From: SIG307 sp045596385
GTDB taxonomy: Bacteria > Bacillota > Clostridia > Lachnospirales > Lachnospiraceae
DNA: 64,000 nucleotides
Direction: 5' to 3'
NCBI GenBank assembly: GCA_045596385.1
Contig: JAZOCC010000027.1
Location: 76,111-140,110, forward strand
In this document: positions 31,991 to 39,811 of the stretch, one piece after another
How the letters are laid out: the number at the start of each line of letters is the position of its first letter
Position numbering within the stretch: the stretch's first letter is position 1
Program-made: the position numbers and the translations under genes
Notes under the pieces: model-generated
What the model was told of the DNA's origin: nothing
The model's input: the letters and a program-made list of their open reading frames with translations, nothing else
Database searches by the model: none

Positions 31991-32417
31991 GAGCCGCACC
32001 TCCCTCTAAATCTGCGCGAGAAACGATCTTACACTTAACCGGAAGCTTATGGGTTGCGAGACGAAGAGCTTCTCTTGCTACTTCTTCAGCTACGCCGGAA
32101 ATTTCGAACATTACACGACCCGGCTTAACTACTGCTACCCAGTACTCAGTGGAGCCCTTACCGGAACCCATTCGAGTTTCTGCCGGCTTCGCTGTTACCG
32201 GCTTATCCGGGAAAATCTTAATCCAAACCTTACCGCCACGCTTAATGTAACGTGTCATTGCGATACGGGCTGCCTCAATCTGATTGGACTTAATCCAAGC
32301 AGGCTCCATTGCTACAATACCGAATTCGCCGTAAGAGATGGTGTTACCTCTCTGTGCCTTACCGGTCATAGTTCCGCGGAACTGCTTACGACGCTTTACT
32401 CTCTTTGGCATTAACAT
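31977..32417 (-). CDS. rplP: 50S ribosomal protein L16
   Basis: A 146-residue L16 beginning MLMPKRVKRRKQFRGTMTGK, with GEFGIVAMEPAWIKSNQIEA and RMGSGKGSTEYWVAVVKPGR. It helps to organise the A site. Its ATG overlaps the rpsC stop by one base (TAATG) and its end overlaps rpmC, so three genes are translationally coupled. Confidence 0.98.
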   Translation of the reverse strand: MLMPKRVKRRKQFRGTMTGKAQRGNTISYGEFGIVAMEPAWIKSNQIEAARIAMTRYIKRGGKVWIKIFPDKPVTAKPAETRMGSGKGSTEYWVAVVKPGRVMFEISGVAEEVAREALRLATHKLPVKCKIVSRADLEGGAARENQ

Positions 32418-33079
32418 TACTTATCGCTCCCTTCCTTCTTGGTTGCCTTCGTCGGAAGAACTTCTCCAAGATAAATCCAAGTCTTGATACCAACCTTACC
32501 GTAGGTGGTGTTTGCTTCTGCGAAACCATAGTCAATGTTTGCTCTCAGGGTCTGAAGCGGAACGGTACCTTCCGTATAGAACTCGGAACGTGCGATATCT
32601 GCACCGCCAAGACGACCGGATGCCATGGTCTTAATACCCTTTGCGCCAGCCTTCATGGTTCTGGACATGGTGGACTTCATTGCTCTACGGAAAGAAATAC
32701 GGTTCTCAAGCTGCTGTGCAATGTTCTCTGCTACGAGCTGTGCGTTGATGTCCGGTCTCTTGATTTCCTTAATCTCGAGATTTACCTTCTTACCGGTAAC
32801 CTTTGCTACTTCGTCCTTTAACTTATCGATTTCTGCACCGGCCTTACCGATAACTACGCCCGGCTTTGCGGTGGAGATGATAACCTTAACCTGATCAGCG
32901 CCTCTTCTCTCGATTTCGATCTTTGCGATACCTGCGCTGTATAACTTATTCTTCAGAAACTTTCTGATGTTGTAATCTTCTACTAAGTTGTCAGCGAAAT
33001 CAGCTTCTGCGTACCACTTGGAATCCCATTCCTTGATAACGCCGACTCTTAAGCCGTGAGGATTAACCTTCTGTCCCAT
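32417..33079 (-). CDS. rpsC: 30S ribosomal protein S3
   Basis: The 220-residue protein begins MGQKVNPHGLRVGVIKEWDS. It has the KH domain VIISTAKPGVVIGKAGAEID and the C-terminal domain AKGIKTMASGRLGGADIARS, which forms the mRNA entry site with S4 and S5. It follows rplV by 21 bases. Confidence 0.98.
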   Translation of the reverse strand: MGQKVNPHGLRVGVIKEWDSKWYAEADFADNLVEDYNIRKFLKNKLYSAGIAKIEIERRGADQVKVIISTAKPGVVIGKAGAEIDKLKDEVAKVTGKKVNLEIKEIKRPDINAQLVAENIAQQLENRISFRRAMKSTMSRTMKAGAKGIKTMASGRLGGADIARSEFYTEGTVPLQTLRANIDYGFAEANTTYGKVGIKTWIYLGEVLPTKATKKEGSDK

Positions 33080-33100
33080 GATTCTTCTCCTTTCTTAGAT

Positions 33101-33490
33101 CTATCTCTCATCAAGCACGATGGTGATGTGGCTCATTCTCTTTAAGATACGATAAGCTCTGCCCTGTGCTCTCGGTCTTACTCTCTTCATGGTCGGTGCG
33201 CAGTTTGCGTAACACTCAGCGATGTAGAGCTTGGAAACGTCCATACCGTTGTTGTTCTCTGCGTTTGCGATTGCAGATTTGAGTAACTTCTCTATTAAAG
33301 TTGAAGCATATCTCGGATTGTAAGCTAAAATACCGAGTGCTGACTGTACATCCTTGCCTCTGATTGCATCAAGAACGAAACAAGCCTTCTGTACGGAAAC
33401 TCTTGCGTAGGATAACTTCGCAGACGGTCTCTTATCTCTGTTCTGCTCATTTCTCTCTCTCTTAATCTGGGATCTATGTCCTTTTGCCAT
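33101..33490 (-). CDS. rplV: 50S ribosomal protein L22, N-terminally extended
   Basis: The 129-residue protein is about 16 longer than most L22. The extension is basic (MAKGHRSQIKRERNEQNRDK). The core reads AKLSYARVSVQKACFVLDAI, and the beta-hairpin that lines the exit tunnel is APTMKRVRPRAQGRAYRILK. The upstream gap to rpsS is unusually long and folded. Confidence 0.97.
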   Translation of the reverse strand: MAKGHRSQIKRERNEQNRDKRPSAKLSYARVSVQKACFVLDAIRGKDVQSALGILAYNPRYASTLIEKLLKSAIANAENNNGMDVSKLYIAECYANCAPTMKRVRPRAQGRAYRILKRMSHITIVLDER

Positions 33491-33634
33491 GGATGTGACC
33501 TCCTTTCAAATGTTAGCGGCTCTCCGCTATTTTTCTTCCGCCCGTGTCCTGCCGGGCAATGTTATAAGGTTTGGTAAACGGTACGGCGTTTGCCGACCGT
33601 TACCATAATAATTTGTCTTAGTTTGAGAAAAAGA
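33491..33634 (-). other. Structured spacer between rpsS and rplV
   Basis: The 144 bases hold no gene but three hairpins in the transcript: GGTAACGG with CCGTTTACC enclosing CGGC-AAAC-GCCG, then GCCCG...CGGGC, then AGCGG-AGAG-CCGCT just before the rplV ribosome binding site. Other spacers in this operon are mostly 10-60 bases. The last hairpin may modulate rplV translation. Confidence 0.6.
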
Positions 33635-33913
33635 CTATCTACGGGACTTCTTCTCATCCTTACCGTGACCGCGATAGGTTCTGGTAGCTACGAACTCACC
33701 AAGCTTGTGACCAACCATATCTTCGGTTACGTATACCGGTACATGCTTTCTTCCGTCATGAACAGCGATTGTAAGACCAACCATCTGCGGGAAGATTGTG
33801 GAACGACGGGACCAGGTCTTGATAACCTGCTTGTCACCGGACTTCACTACAGCATCTACCTTCTTCAATAAGTGAGCATCCGCGAACGGGCCCTTCTTTA
33901 ATGAACGTGCCAT
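33635..33913 (-). CDS. rpsS: 30S ribosomal protein S19
   Basis: A 92-residue S19: MARSLKKGPFADAHLLKKVD, IKTWSRRSTIFPQMVGLTIA and the C-terminal KLGEFVATRTYRGHGKDEKK. It forms the head of the 30S with S13. Confidence 0.98.
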   Translation of the reverse strand: MARSLKKGPFADAHLLKKVDAVVKSGDKQVIKTWSRRSTIFPQMVGLTIAVHDGRKHVPVYVTEDMVGHKLGEFVATRTYRGHGKDEKKSRR

Positions 33914-33944
33914 TTGGTTTACCTCCTTTTACCTGGACGTGCGA

Positions 33945-34793
33945 TTACTTCGCTAACGCCTTACCATCTCTTCTTCTTACAATCAGCTTGTTGGACTGCT
34001 TATTCTTCTTACGGGTCTTAAGACCGAGAGCCGGCTTACCCCACGGGGTAACAGGGCCTGGACGACCGATACCGGTCTTACCTTCACCACCACCGTGCGG
34101 GTGATCGTTCGGGTTCATTACGGAACCGCGTACAGTCGGGCGGATACCCATGTGACGCTTACGTCCTGCCTTACCGATGTTAATAAGCTCGTGATCAATG
34201 TTACCAACCTGACCGATGGTTGCACGGCAGATAATCGGAACCATTCTCATCTCACCGGACGGGAGACGAAGGGTTGCGTACTTGCCTTCCTTTGCCATCA
34301 GCTGTGCGCTGTTACCAGCGGAACGAACCAGCTGACCGCCCTTGCCCGGGTAAAGCTCGATGTTATGAATTTCAGCACCAACCGGAATGTTCTGAAGCGG
34401 TAAGCAGTTACCCACTCTAACTTCTGCGGTTGCACCGTTCATAACGGTCTGGCCTACCTTTAAGCCGTTCGGCGCAAGGATGTAGGACTTGGAACCGTCT
34501 GCATAGCAGATAAGTGCGATGTTTGCGGTTCTGTTCGGATCGTACTCGATGGTCTTAACCGTTGCCGGGATACCATCTTTGCTGTTTCTCTTGAAGTCGA
34601 TGATTCTGTACTTTCTTCTGGAACCACCGCCCTGATGTCTTACGGTAATCTTTCCCTGATTGTTACGACCAGCGTTCTTCTTTAAAGAAGTTACTAAGGA
34701 CTTCTCCGGTGTGCTCGTAGTGATTTCGGAGAAATCGGAGCCGGTCATATTTCTTCTGGAAGGTGTATATGGGTTATAAGTTTTGATTCCCAT
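33945..34793 (-). CDS. rplB: 50S ribosomal protein L2
   Basis: A 282-residue L2, needed for subunit association and peptidyl transfer. Signatures are MGIKTYNPYTPSRRNMTGSD, GRNNQGKITVRHQGGGSRRK and the catalytic-centre-near MNPNDHPHGGGEGKTGIGRP. It lies 62 bases after rplW. Confidence 0.98.
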   Translation of the reverse strand: MGIKTYNPYTPSRRNMTGSDFSEITTSTPEKSLVTSLKKNAGRNNQGKITVRHQGGGSRRKYRIIDFKRNSKDGIPATVKTIEYDPNRTANIALICYADGSKSYILAPNGLKVGQTVMNGATAEVRVGNCLPLQNIPVGAEIHNIELYPGKGGQLVRSAGNSAQLMAKEGKYATLRLPSGEMRMVPIICRATIGQVGNIDHELINIGKAGRKRHMGIRPTVRGSVMNPNDHPHGGGEGKTGIGRPGPVTPWGKPALGLKTRKKNKQSNKLIVRRRDGKALAK

Positions 34794-34855
34794 TGTTGTT
34801 ACTCCTTTCGTCTGCGCTACGCAATATCTTGTGTTCTATTCTCTACGTACGCGAA

Positions 34856-35155
34856 TTATAAACCTGCGAAAATCTCGATTTCAGCACTGTCAGCGGTAAG
34901 CTGTACAATTGCCTTCTTCATCTTAGCAGTCTTTCCGAAAACCATGCCGCGTCTGCGGGTCTTTCCGTCTAAGTTCATGGTGTTAACGCTGGCAACCTTG
35001 GTACCTGCGAACATCTTCTCAACTGCTTCCTTAATCTGCTGCTTCGTTGCATCCGGATGTACGGAGAACGTGTACTTCTTCTCGCTCATGGAGTTCATAC
35101 TCTTCTCGGTTACTACCGGCTTTAAGATAACGTCATAATACTTTAAATCTGCCAT
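34856..35155 (-). CDS. rplW: 50S ribosomal protein L23
   Basis: The 99-residue protein forms the docking site for trigger factor and SRP at the tunnel exit. YYDVILKPVVTEKSMNSMSE and GTKVASVNTMNLDGKTRRRG are typical. It overlaps the end of rplD by one base. Confidence 0.98.
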   Translation of the reverse strand: MADLKYYDVILKPVVTEKSMNSMSEKKYTFSVHPDATKQQIKEAVEKMFAGTKVASVNTMNLDGKTRRRGMVFGKTAKMKKAIVQLTADSAEIEIFAGL

Positions 35156-35775
35156 TATGCGTACACCTCCTCAATCTGAGCAACAGCTTCCTTGGTGATA
35201 ACAACGTTGCCGTACTTAAGAACGTCGTAAACATTTACGCTACCGGAAAGAACTGTTCTTACCTCCGGGATATTTCTTGCGGAAAGGATTACGTTCTCAT
35301 CCTTCTTATCAAGAACAACAAGCGCCTTGTTCACCTTGAGGTTATCAAGAACTGCTGCCATCTTCTTGGTCTTAATCTCGTTGAATGCGAGACCGTCTAC
35401 TACGATAAACTTCTCCTCAGCAACCTTAGCGGATAATGCAGACTTGATTGCAGCTGCCTTTTCCTTCTTGTTCATCTTTACGGAGTAGTCTCTCGGCTTC
35501 GGAGCGAATACTACGCCACCGCCGGTCCACTGCGGAGCTCTGGTGGATCCCTGTCTTGCATGACCGGTACCCTTCTGTCTCCACGGCTTTCTTCCGCCGC
35601 CGCTTACTTCTGCACGAGTCTTTGCGCTCTGTGTGCCCTGACGCTTGTTAGCGAGCTGGCTCACAACAGCCAAATGCATCAAATGCTCATTTACTTCTAC
35701 ACCGAACACAGCGTCGTTGAGCTCCATAGTGCCAACTTCCTTGCCTTCGATATTATAAACCTTAACACTAGCCAT
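35155..35775 (-). CDS. rplD: 50S ribosomal protein L4
   Basis: A 206-residue L4 with the tunnel loop NKRQGTQSAKTRAEVSGGGR, KPWRQKGTGHARQGSTRAPQ and GGGVVFAPKPRDYSVKMNKK. In several bacteria L4 represses its own operon by binding the S10 leader, and this operon has a long folded leader. Confidence 0.98.
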   Translation of the reverse strand: MASVKVYNIEGKEVGTMELNDAVFGVEVNEHLMHLAVVSQLANKRQGTQSAKTRAEVSGGGRKPWRQKGTGHARQGSTRAPQWTGGGVVFAPKPRDYSVKMNKKEKAAAIKSALSAKVAEEKFIVVDGLAFNEIKTKKMAAVLDNLKVNKALVVLDKKDENVILSARNIPEVRTVLSGSVNVYDVLKYGNVVITKEAVAQIEEVYA

Positions 35776-35803
35776 TTTTAAGTTCCTCCTTTCTTAAAGC
35801 TTC

Positions 35804-36439
35804 TTAGTTTGCGCTCTTTACGGTTTCCTTTAAGATAACCAAAGCCTTCTTCGGTCCCGGTACTGCGCCCTTAACGAGGATTAAGTTGTTCTCAACGTCA
35901 ACCTTAACTACCTCGAGGTTCTGAACCGTAGCCTTTACATTACCGGTGTGTCCCGGCATGTGCTTGCCCTTGAATACACGACCCGGAGTCGTTGCTGCAC
36001 CGTTGGAACCTGCATGTCTGTGATACTTGGAACCATGCTTCATCGGTCCTCTGGATAAGCCGTGTCTCTTGATGGCACCCTGGAAGCCCTTACCCTTCGT
36101 AATACCGGTAGCGTCAATCTTGTCACCATCTGCGAAGATGTCAACCTTGATTTCCTGACCTACGGTGTACTCAGAGCTGTTGTCAAACTTGAACTCCTTA
36201 AGAAATCTCTTGTTAGCAACACCTGCCTTAGCAAATGTGCCCTTGCGCGGCTTGTTTACGAGAACGTCTCTGATCTCGCCGAAGCCAACCTGTACTGCCT
36301 CGTAACCGTCGTTGTCAACCGTCTTAACCTGGGTTACAACGTTCGGGGCAGCCTGCAATACGGTAACCGGTACTAATACGCCGTCCGCATTGAAGATCTG
36401 GGTCATTCCGACCTTCGTTGTTAATAACGCTTTCTTCAT
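35804..36439 (-). CDS. rplC: 50S ribosomal protein L3
   Basis: A 211-residue L3 opening MKKALLTTKVGMTQIFNADG. The central extension that reaches the peptidyl-transferase centre is KGFQGAIKRHGLSRGPMKHG followed by GSNGAATTPGRVFKGKHMPG. The usual short gap to rpsJ is 171 bases here. Confidence 0.98.
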   Translation of the reverse strand: MKKALLTTKVGMTQIFNADGVLVPVTVLQAAPNVVTQVKTVDNDGYEAVQVGFGEIRDVLVNKPRKGTFAKAGVANKRFLKEFKFDNSSEYTVGQEIKVDIFADGDKIDATGITKGKGFQGAIKRHGLSRGPMKHGSKYHRHAGSNGAATTPGRVFKGKHMPGHTGNVKATVQNLEVVKVDVENNLILVKGAVPGPKKALVILKETVKSAN

Positions 36440-36610
36440 TTTGCACCTCCTGTGAATCTACAGCGGATTGAATCCCTTTGGAACTCAATCATCCTAGATG
36501 GTCTATCCGGATGCTTGGGCCTTTTCTGATATAGATAAGACGCTTGGACCCTGTATATAAACCCTAAGGATTTTAACATTTTAAAACTTGTTGCTTCTCA
36601 CTGACTAAGA
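36440..36610 (-). other. Long spacer between rpsJ and rplC
   Basis: The 171 bases hold no gene. In the transcript I see ATTGA...TTCAAT flanking a purine-rich loop, and a repeated GGNCCAAGC motif (GGTCCAAGCG and GGCCCAAGCA), before the rplC ribosome binding site. No clear terminator or promoter is present. It may be a second control region inside the operon. Confidence 0.5.
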
Positions 36611-36928
36611 TTACTTCGTCTTCATCTTAATGTCAATGAACACACCTGCCGGCATTTCCAGTCTGGAAAGAGCATCAACCATCTTCTGGTTCGGAGCAAT
36701 AACATCGATGAGTCTCTTGTGAGTTCTCTGCTCGAACTGCTCACGGCTGTCCTTATACTTATGCACTGCACGGAGAATGGTAACTACTTCCTTCTTCGTC
36801 GGCATCGGTACCGGACCGCTTACCTTGCTTCCCGCCTTCTTTGCGGTTTCGATGATCTTCGCTGCGGATGCATCTACTAACTGATGATCATACGCCTTGA
36901 GTGTGATTCTCATTACTTGACTTGCCAT
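36611..36928 (-). CDS. rpsJ: 30S ribosomal protein S10
   Basis: The start at 36928 (MASQVMRITLKAYDHQLVDA) gives 105 residues and lies behind AAGGAGG with an A/T-rich spacer of about 12. A frame extending to 37066 is only leader sequence. KVSGPVPMPTKKEVVTILRA and the C-terminal LEMPAGVFIDIKMK confirm S10, which is also the NusE antitermination factor. It is the first gene of the operon. Confidence 0.98.
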   Translation of the reverse strand: MASQVMRITLKAYDHQLVDASAAKIIETAKKAGSKVSGPVPMPTKKEVVTILRAVHKYKDSREQFEQRTHKRLIDVIAPNQKMVDALSRLEMPAGVFIDIKMKTK

Positions 36929-37201
36929 AAAAAAAGTCGCCTCCTTTTCGCACTTAATTTCAGTACGACAAGCGGTGACTGTACACTCTCCCGTGTGTTT
37001 CGCGCCTGTCCGAACAAAAACCCGAGCGCATAGCTCGGCACCCGGACAATTCCCGATTATCATCACGGTTTATCTGCCTTATAGCAGAAGCTGTATTGTA
37101 CAGTGACTTGTCGCCAGTTTCCTAACTTGACATTCGCTCCACGGAAAACCCGCGTATGGCACGCGGCAACCTCACGCTTCATAGCTATCAACGTCACAGC
37201 A
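36929..37201 (-). promoter_or_regulatory. 273-nt structured leader of the S10-spc operon
   Basis: From the predicted start near 37201, the leader first forms CCGCGT-GCCAT-ACGCGG followed by GTTTTCC (37144-37166). Then TGTACAGTGACTTGTCG (37097-37113, plus-strand reading) is complementary, with a small bulge, to 36964-36985, closing a large domain. Inside it lies CCGAGC-TATGC-GCTCGG followed by GTTTTTG (37015-37038), a credible intrinsic terminator upstream of rpsJ. The layout is that of an attenuated ribosomal-protein leader; L4 would be the natural ligand. Confidence 0.65.
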
Positions 37202-37207
37202 AGAATG

Positions 37208-37236
37208 ATTATACACGATATAGGAAATAATTGCAA
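37208..37236 (-). promoter_or_regulatory. Sigma-A promoter of the S10-spc operon
   Basis: TTGCAA (37231-37236), 17 bases, TATAAT (37208-37213) on the minus strand, preceded by an A/T-tract that could act as an UP element. Confidence 0.92.
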
Positions 37237-37274
37237 GTACTTTTTTAAAAAAATTCGCGAAAGCTACAAGCCAT

Positions 37275-37334
37275 GCAAAGATGCAGGTAAAACAGTGACG
37301 TAAGCTTGCTTACAAGGCACTGTTTCTGCCTGCA
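37275..37334. repeat. Long hairpin upstream of the S10 promoter
   Basis: AGATGCAGGTAAAACAGTG pairs with CACTGTTTCTGCCTGCATCT with one bulge and one or two mismatches. A smaller hairpin GTAAGC-TT-GCTTAC lies in the loop. It sits between element C and the S10 promoter and has no flanking T-run on the minus strand. Confidence 0.6.
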
Positions 37335-37403
37335 TCTGTAAAGGGCGCCAGCCCGCGACCGAGATGGAGCGAAGCGGAATCGAGGTTGGCATGGCGTGAC
37401 CCC

Positions 37404-37630
37404 AAAAGTTCTCCGGGAAATTCTCTTTATCGGTCGCTACGGATGAAGTCTTTCTAATTGCTTCGGTATAATTCACTTCATAATGATGCAACCGCCCTGA
37501 TGCGGCATCCATGCCTTATGGCGGGCTCGCCCGGACCTCCTGTCCGGACGTTGCTGTATTATATAAGAAGCAATAAGAAAGTCTACCATCCTGCGCCAAA
37601 TGATAATCCGAATTTCCCCATAGAACTTTT
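37404..37630 (-). repeat. GGA-hairpin palindromic element, copy C
   Basis: This copy is inverted relative to A and B. Its arms (AAAAGTTCT...GGGAAATTC...TTATC) pair over about 65 bases and share the inner block AGACTTTCTTATTGCTTC and its partner with the other copies. On the minus strand the centre has CCGGAC-AGGAG-GTCCGG (37531-37547) and GGC-ATGGAT-GCC (37504-37515). The stems and one loop are shorter than in A and B, so it is the most diverged copy. It lies upstream of the S10 promoter, with GGA loops on the operon's coding strand. Confidence 0.75.
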
Positions 37631-37738
37631 TCTCAATCTTGTAAATCTCTTTTGCCGCCAAAACCTGTTCCTGAAAATGTTTTATCTTTCACTTCTTTTA
37701 TTTTCCATCATCGTATCCGAAAGCTAATCAGGCGCAGT

Positions 37739-38236
37739 CTACACTGCGCCCGCTTTTTTCTGCTTCTTTTTCCTGTCAATCAAATCCGCCACACACATCA
37801 AGTGCAGGATACCGAACAACGCGGTTCCGCCGAGACCGATTAAATACCATGTAAATTCGTTTCCGTCGGTTTTGATGCCGTCGATGTTCGAGTACATCTT
37901 GCCGTTGCTTAGGCATACCGTGTTGTCTAAGTAAGGATTGCTCCCTTGGACCGCTGCCGGCAAATTTGCCAGTGCTTCATACCGTGCCATCTCGCCGCTT
38001 TTTACATTAATCAGGTCGTATTGCTTGCCTTCGTATTCTACTACAACGTCATAGCTATAGATTCTACTTTGGCCCGTCCTTTTGAGAACACTCTCGGCAC
38101 TGACCACCGTCACCTTCACTTCCTCATAGTCCAACGGTTTGTTCTCTACCTTCCCGCGAGATGCTACCATCCATATCACAGATGCAGCCAAAAGGAAAAA
38201 GGTGACTATCACCTGTGTTTTTCTTTTCTCAATCAC
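37739..38236 (-). CDS. Two-helix membrane protein, unknown function
   Basis: The 165 residues start with GTG behind AGGGGTG. A helix (VIVTFFLLAASVIWMVA) is followed by about 100 extracytoplasmic residues with alternating strands (VKVTVVSAESVLKRTGQSRI, YDVVVEYEGKQYDLINV), a second helix (FTWYLIGLGGTALFGILHLM) and a Lys-rich tail. The layout resembles DUF3592-type proteins, but I cannot confirm that. Function unknown. Confidence 0.65.
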   Translation of the reverse strand: MIEKRKTQVIVTFFLLAASVIWMVASRGKVENKPLDYEEVKVTVVSAESVLKRTGQSRIYSYDVVVEYEGKQYDLINVKSGEMARYEALANLPAAVQGSNPYLDNTVCLSNGKMYSNIDGIKTDGNEFTWYLIGLGGTALFGILHLMCVADLIDRKKKQKKAGAV

Positions 38237-38409
38237 TCTTTTTCACCCCTTATTCTTTATATTTTCTCTCCTTATTCTACAATACCGGTGCCTTCTTTGG
38301 CAACATCGAAATGACGGAAGCTTACAATTGCAAAATACACACCTCGTTGACATCCTGTGCCATTTATGTTATAACTGTACTGTTTTCAAAAAACATATGA
38401 TTACTTATT

Positions 38410-38449
38410 ATATAGAAGAAACATACATCATATAGAAGAAACATACATC
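38410..38449 (+). repeat. Tandem 20-bp direct repeat before the MATE gene
   Basis: The 20-mer ATATAGAAGAAACATACATC occurs twice with no spacer, ending one base before the ribosome binding site AGGAG of the downstream transporter. It lies in the 5' UTR or promoter. Confidence 0.9.
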
Positions 38450-38461
38450 AGGAGAATTTCT

Positions 38462-39796
38462 ATGGACAACAAGCAGGATTTTACAGAGGGCAGTATTTTT
38501 AAAAAGATGATTCACTTTATGTTCCCGATTTTGGGGGCATTGATTTTACAGGCCATGTACGGTGCCGTGGATATGTTAATCGTGGGGCGGTTCGGTACCG
38601 CTGCCGCACCGTCTGCCGTTTCCACCGGCAGTAATATTATGAATCTGCTGACCTTCGTACTGTGCGCGCTGGCTTCCGGTGTTACCATTTTAATCGGTAG
38701 ATATATCGGAGAAAAGAACAACGACAAAATCGGGCCGCTTCTGGGACGTTCCATAGCATTCTTCCTCACCTTTGCCGTGCTTTTTACCGTTGTATTGGTT
38801 GTCTTTGCGGAACCTGCAGCCCGTCTCATGAAAGCCCCGGAAGAAGCCGTTGACCTAACCGTACAATACATCCGCATTTGCGGCGGCGGCTTTATTTTCG
38901 TTATGCTGTACAATCTCATCAGCTGCATTTTCCGCGGCATGGGCAATTCCAAGCTTCCGCTTTTATTTGTAGGCATTGCCTGTATTGTAAATATCGTCGG
39001 CGACCTTTTACTGGTGGCCGTTTTCAAGATGGACGTGGCGGGTGCCGCGATTGCAACCGTAATGGCCCAGGCTGTCAGTGTAGTGTTATCTCTTCTTATT
39101 ATAAGAAAGCAAAGCTTTCCCTTTACCTTTAAAAAATCCGACATCCGGTTCGGCAGGGAAATCACAGACTTCTTAAAAATCGGTACTCCGATTGCACTGC
39201 AGGAGTTTTTGACCAACTTAACCTTCCTGGCCCTTTGCGCTTTTATCAATAACTTAGGTCTGGACGCCTCCAACGGTTACGGCATTGCCCAGAAGGTGCA
39301 GTCCTTTGTGATGCTGATTCCGAGTGCCCTGTTCCAGTGCATGGCCTCCTTTGTAGCTCAAAATGTAGGTGCGGGCAAAGAGGACCGGGCAAAGAAAGGC
39401 ATGCTCTACGGTATGGCCGTAGGCTGTGGCATCGGTGTCGTCATCGGTTTATTGGCATTTTTTAAAGGCGATATGCTGGCGTCTGTTTTCTCCGAAGACC
39501 CGGCAGCCATTGCCAGAGCCTTTGAATTCCTGCGAGGCTTTGCTCCGGAGGCTGTCGTCACCAGTATTCTGTTCAGCTTTATGGGATACTTTAACGGCCA
39601 CTCCCGCACCCTGTTTGTTATGGCCCAGGGACTGGCCCAGTCCTTCTTAATCCGACTTCCGCTATCCTATATTATGAGCATCCAACAGGAAGCATCTCTC
39701 ACCGGTATCGGCCTTGCCGCGCCGGCAGCCACAGTATTCGGTATTGTGCTGTGCTTCATTTATTATAAGAAAATGGAAAAAGAACCGGTGAAATAA
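38462..39796 (+). CDS. MATE-family multidrug efflux transporter
   Basis: The 444-residue protein has twelve hydrophobic helices arranged as two homologous halves. The first begins FKKMIHFMFPILGALILQAM and MLIVGRFGTAAAPSAVSTGS, the family N-terminal pattern. Such pumps export drugs or metabolites by Na+ or H+ exchange. GGAGAATTTCT precedes ATG. It converges on the yccF-type gene, and the two stop codons share a terminator hairpin. Confidence 0.93.
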   Translation: MDNKQDFTEGSIFKKMIHFMFPILGALILQAMYGAVDMLIVGRFGTAAAPSAVSTGSNIMNLLTFVLCALASGVTILIGRYIGEKNNDKIGPLLGRSIAFFLTFAVLFTVVLVVFAEPAARLMKAPEEAVDLTVQYIRICGGGFIFVMLYNLISCIFRGMGNSKLPLLFVGIACIVNIVGDLLLVAVFKMDVAGAAIATVMAQAVSVVLSLLIIRKQSFPFTFKKSDIRFGREITDFLKIGTPIALQEFLTNLTFLALCAFINNLGLDASNGYGIAQKVQSFVMLIPSALFQCMASFVAQNVGAGKEDRAKKGMLYGMAVGCGIGVVIGLLAFFKGDMLASVFSEDPAAIARAFEFLRGFAPEAVVTSILFSFMGYFNGHSRTLFVMAQGLAQSFLIRLPLSYIMSIQQEASLTGIGLAAPAATVFGIVLCFIYYKKMEKEPVK

Positions 39797-39811
39797 CTCA
39801 CCAGTTCTTCC
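39781..39811. terminator. Convergent terminator spanning two stop codons
   Basis: AGAACCGGTGA and TCACCAGTTCT form an 11-pair stem (one mismatch) with the loop AATAAC. On the minus strand it is followed by TTTTT, on the plus strand by a weaker pyrimidine run. The MATE stop and the YccF-family stop are both inside the hairpin. Confidence 0.75.

Noticed and set aside
36929..37066. N-terminal extension of S10 by 46 residues
   Set aside because: The extra residues are Cys-rich and unlike any S10, and the AAGGAGG site and family start are at 36928. The region is the operon leader.
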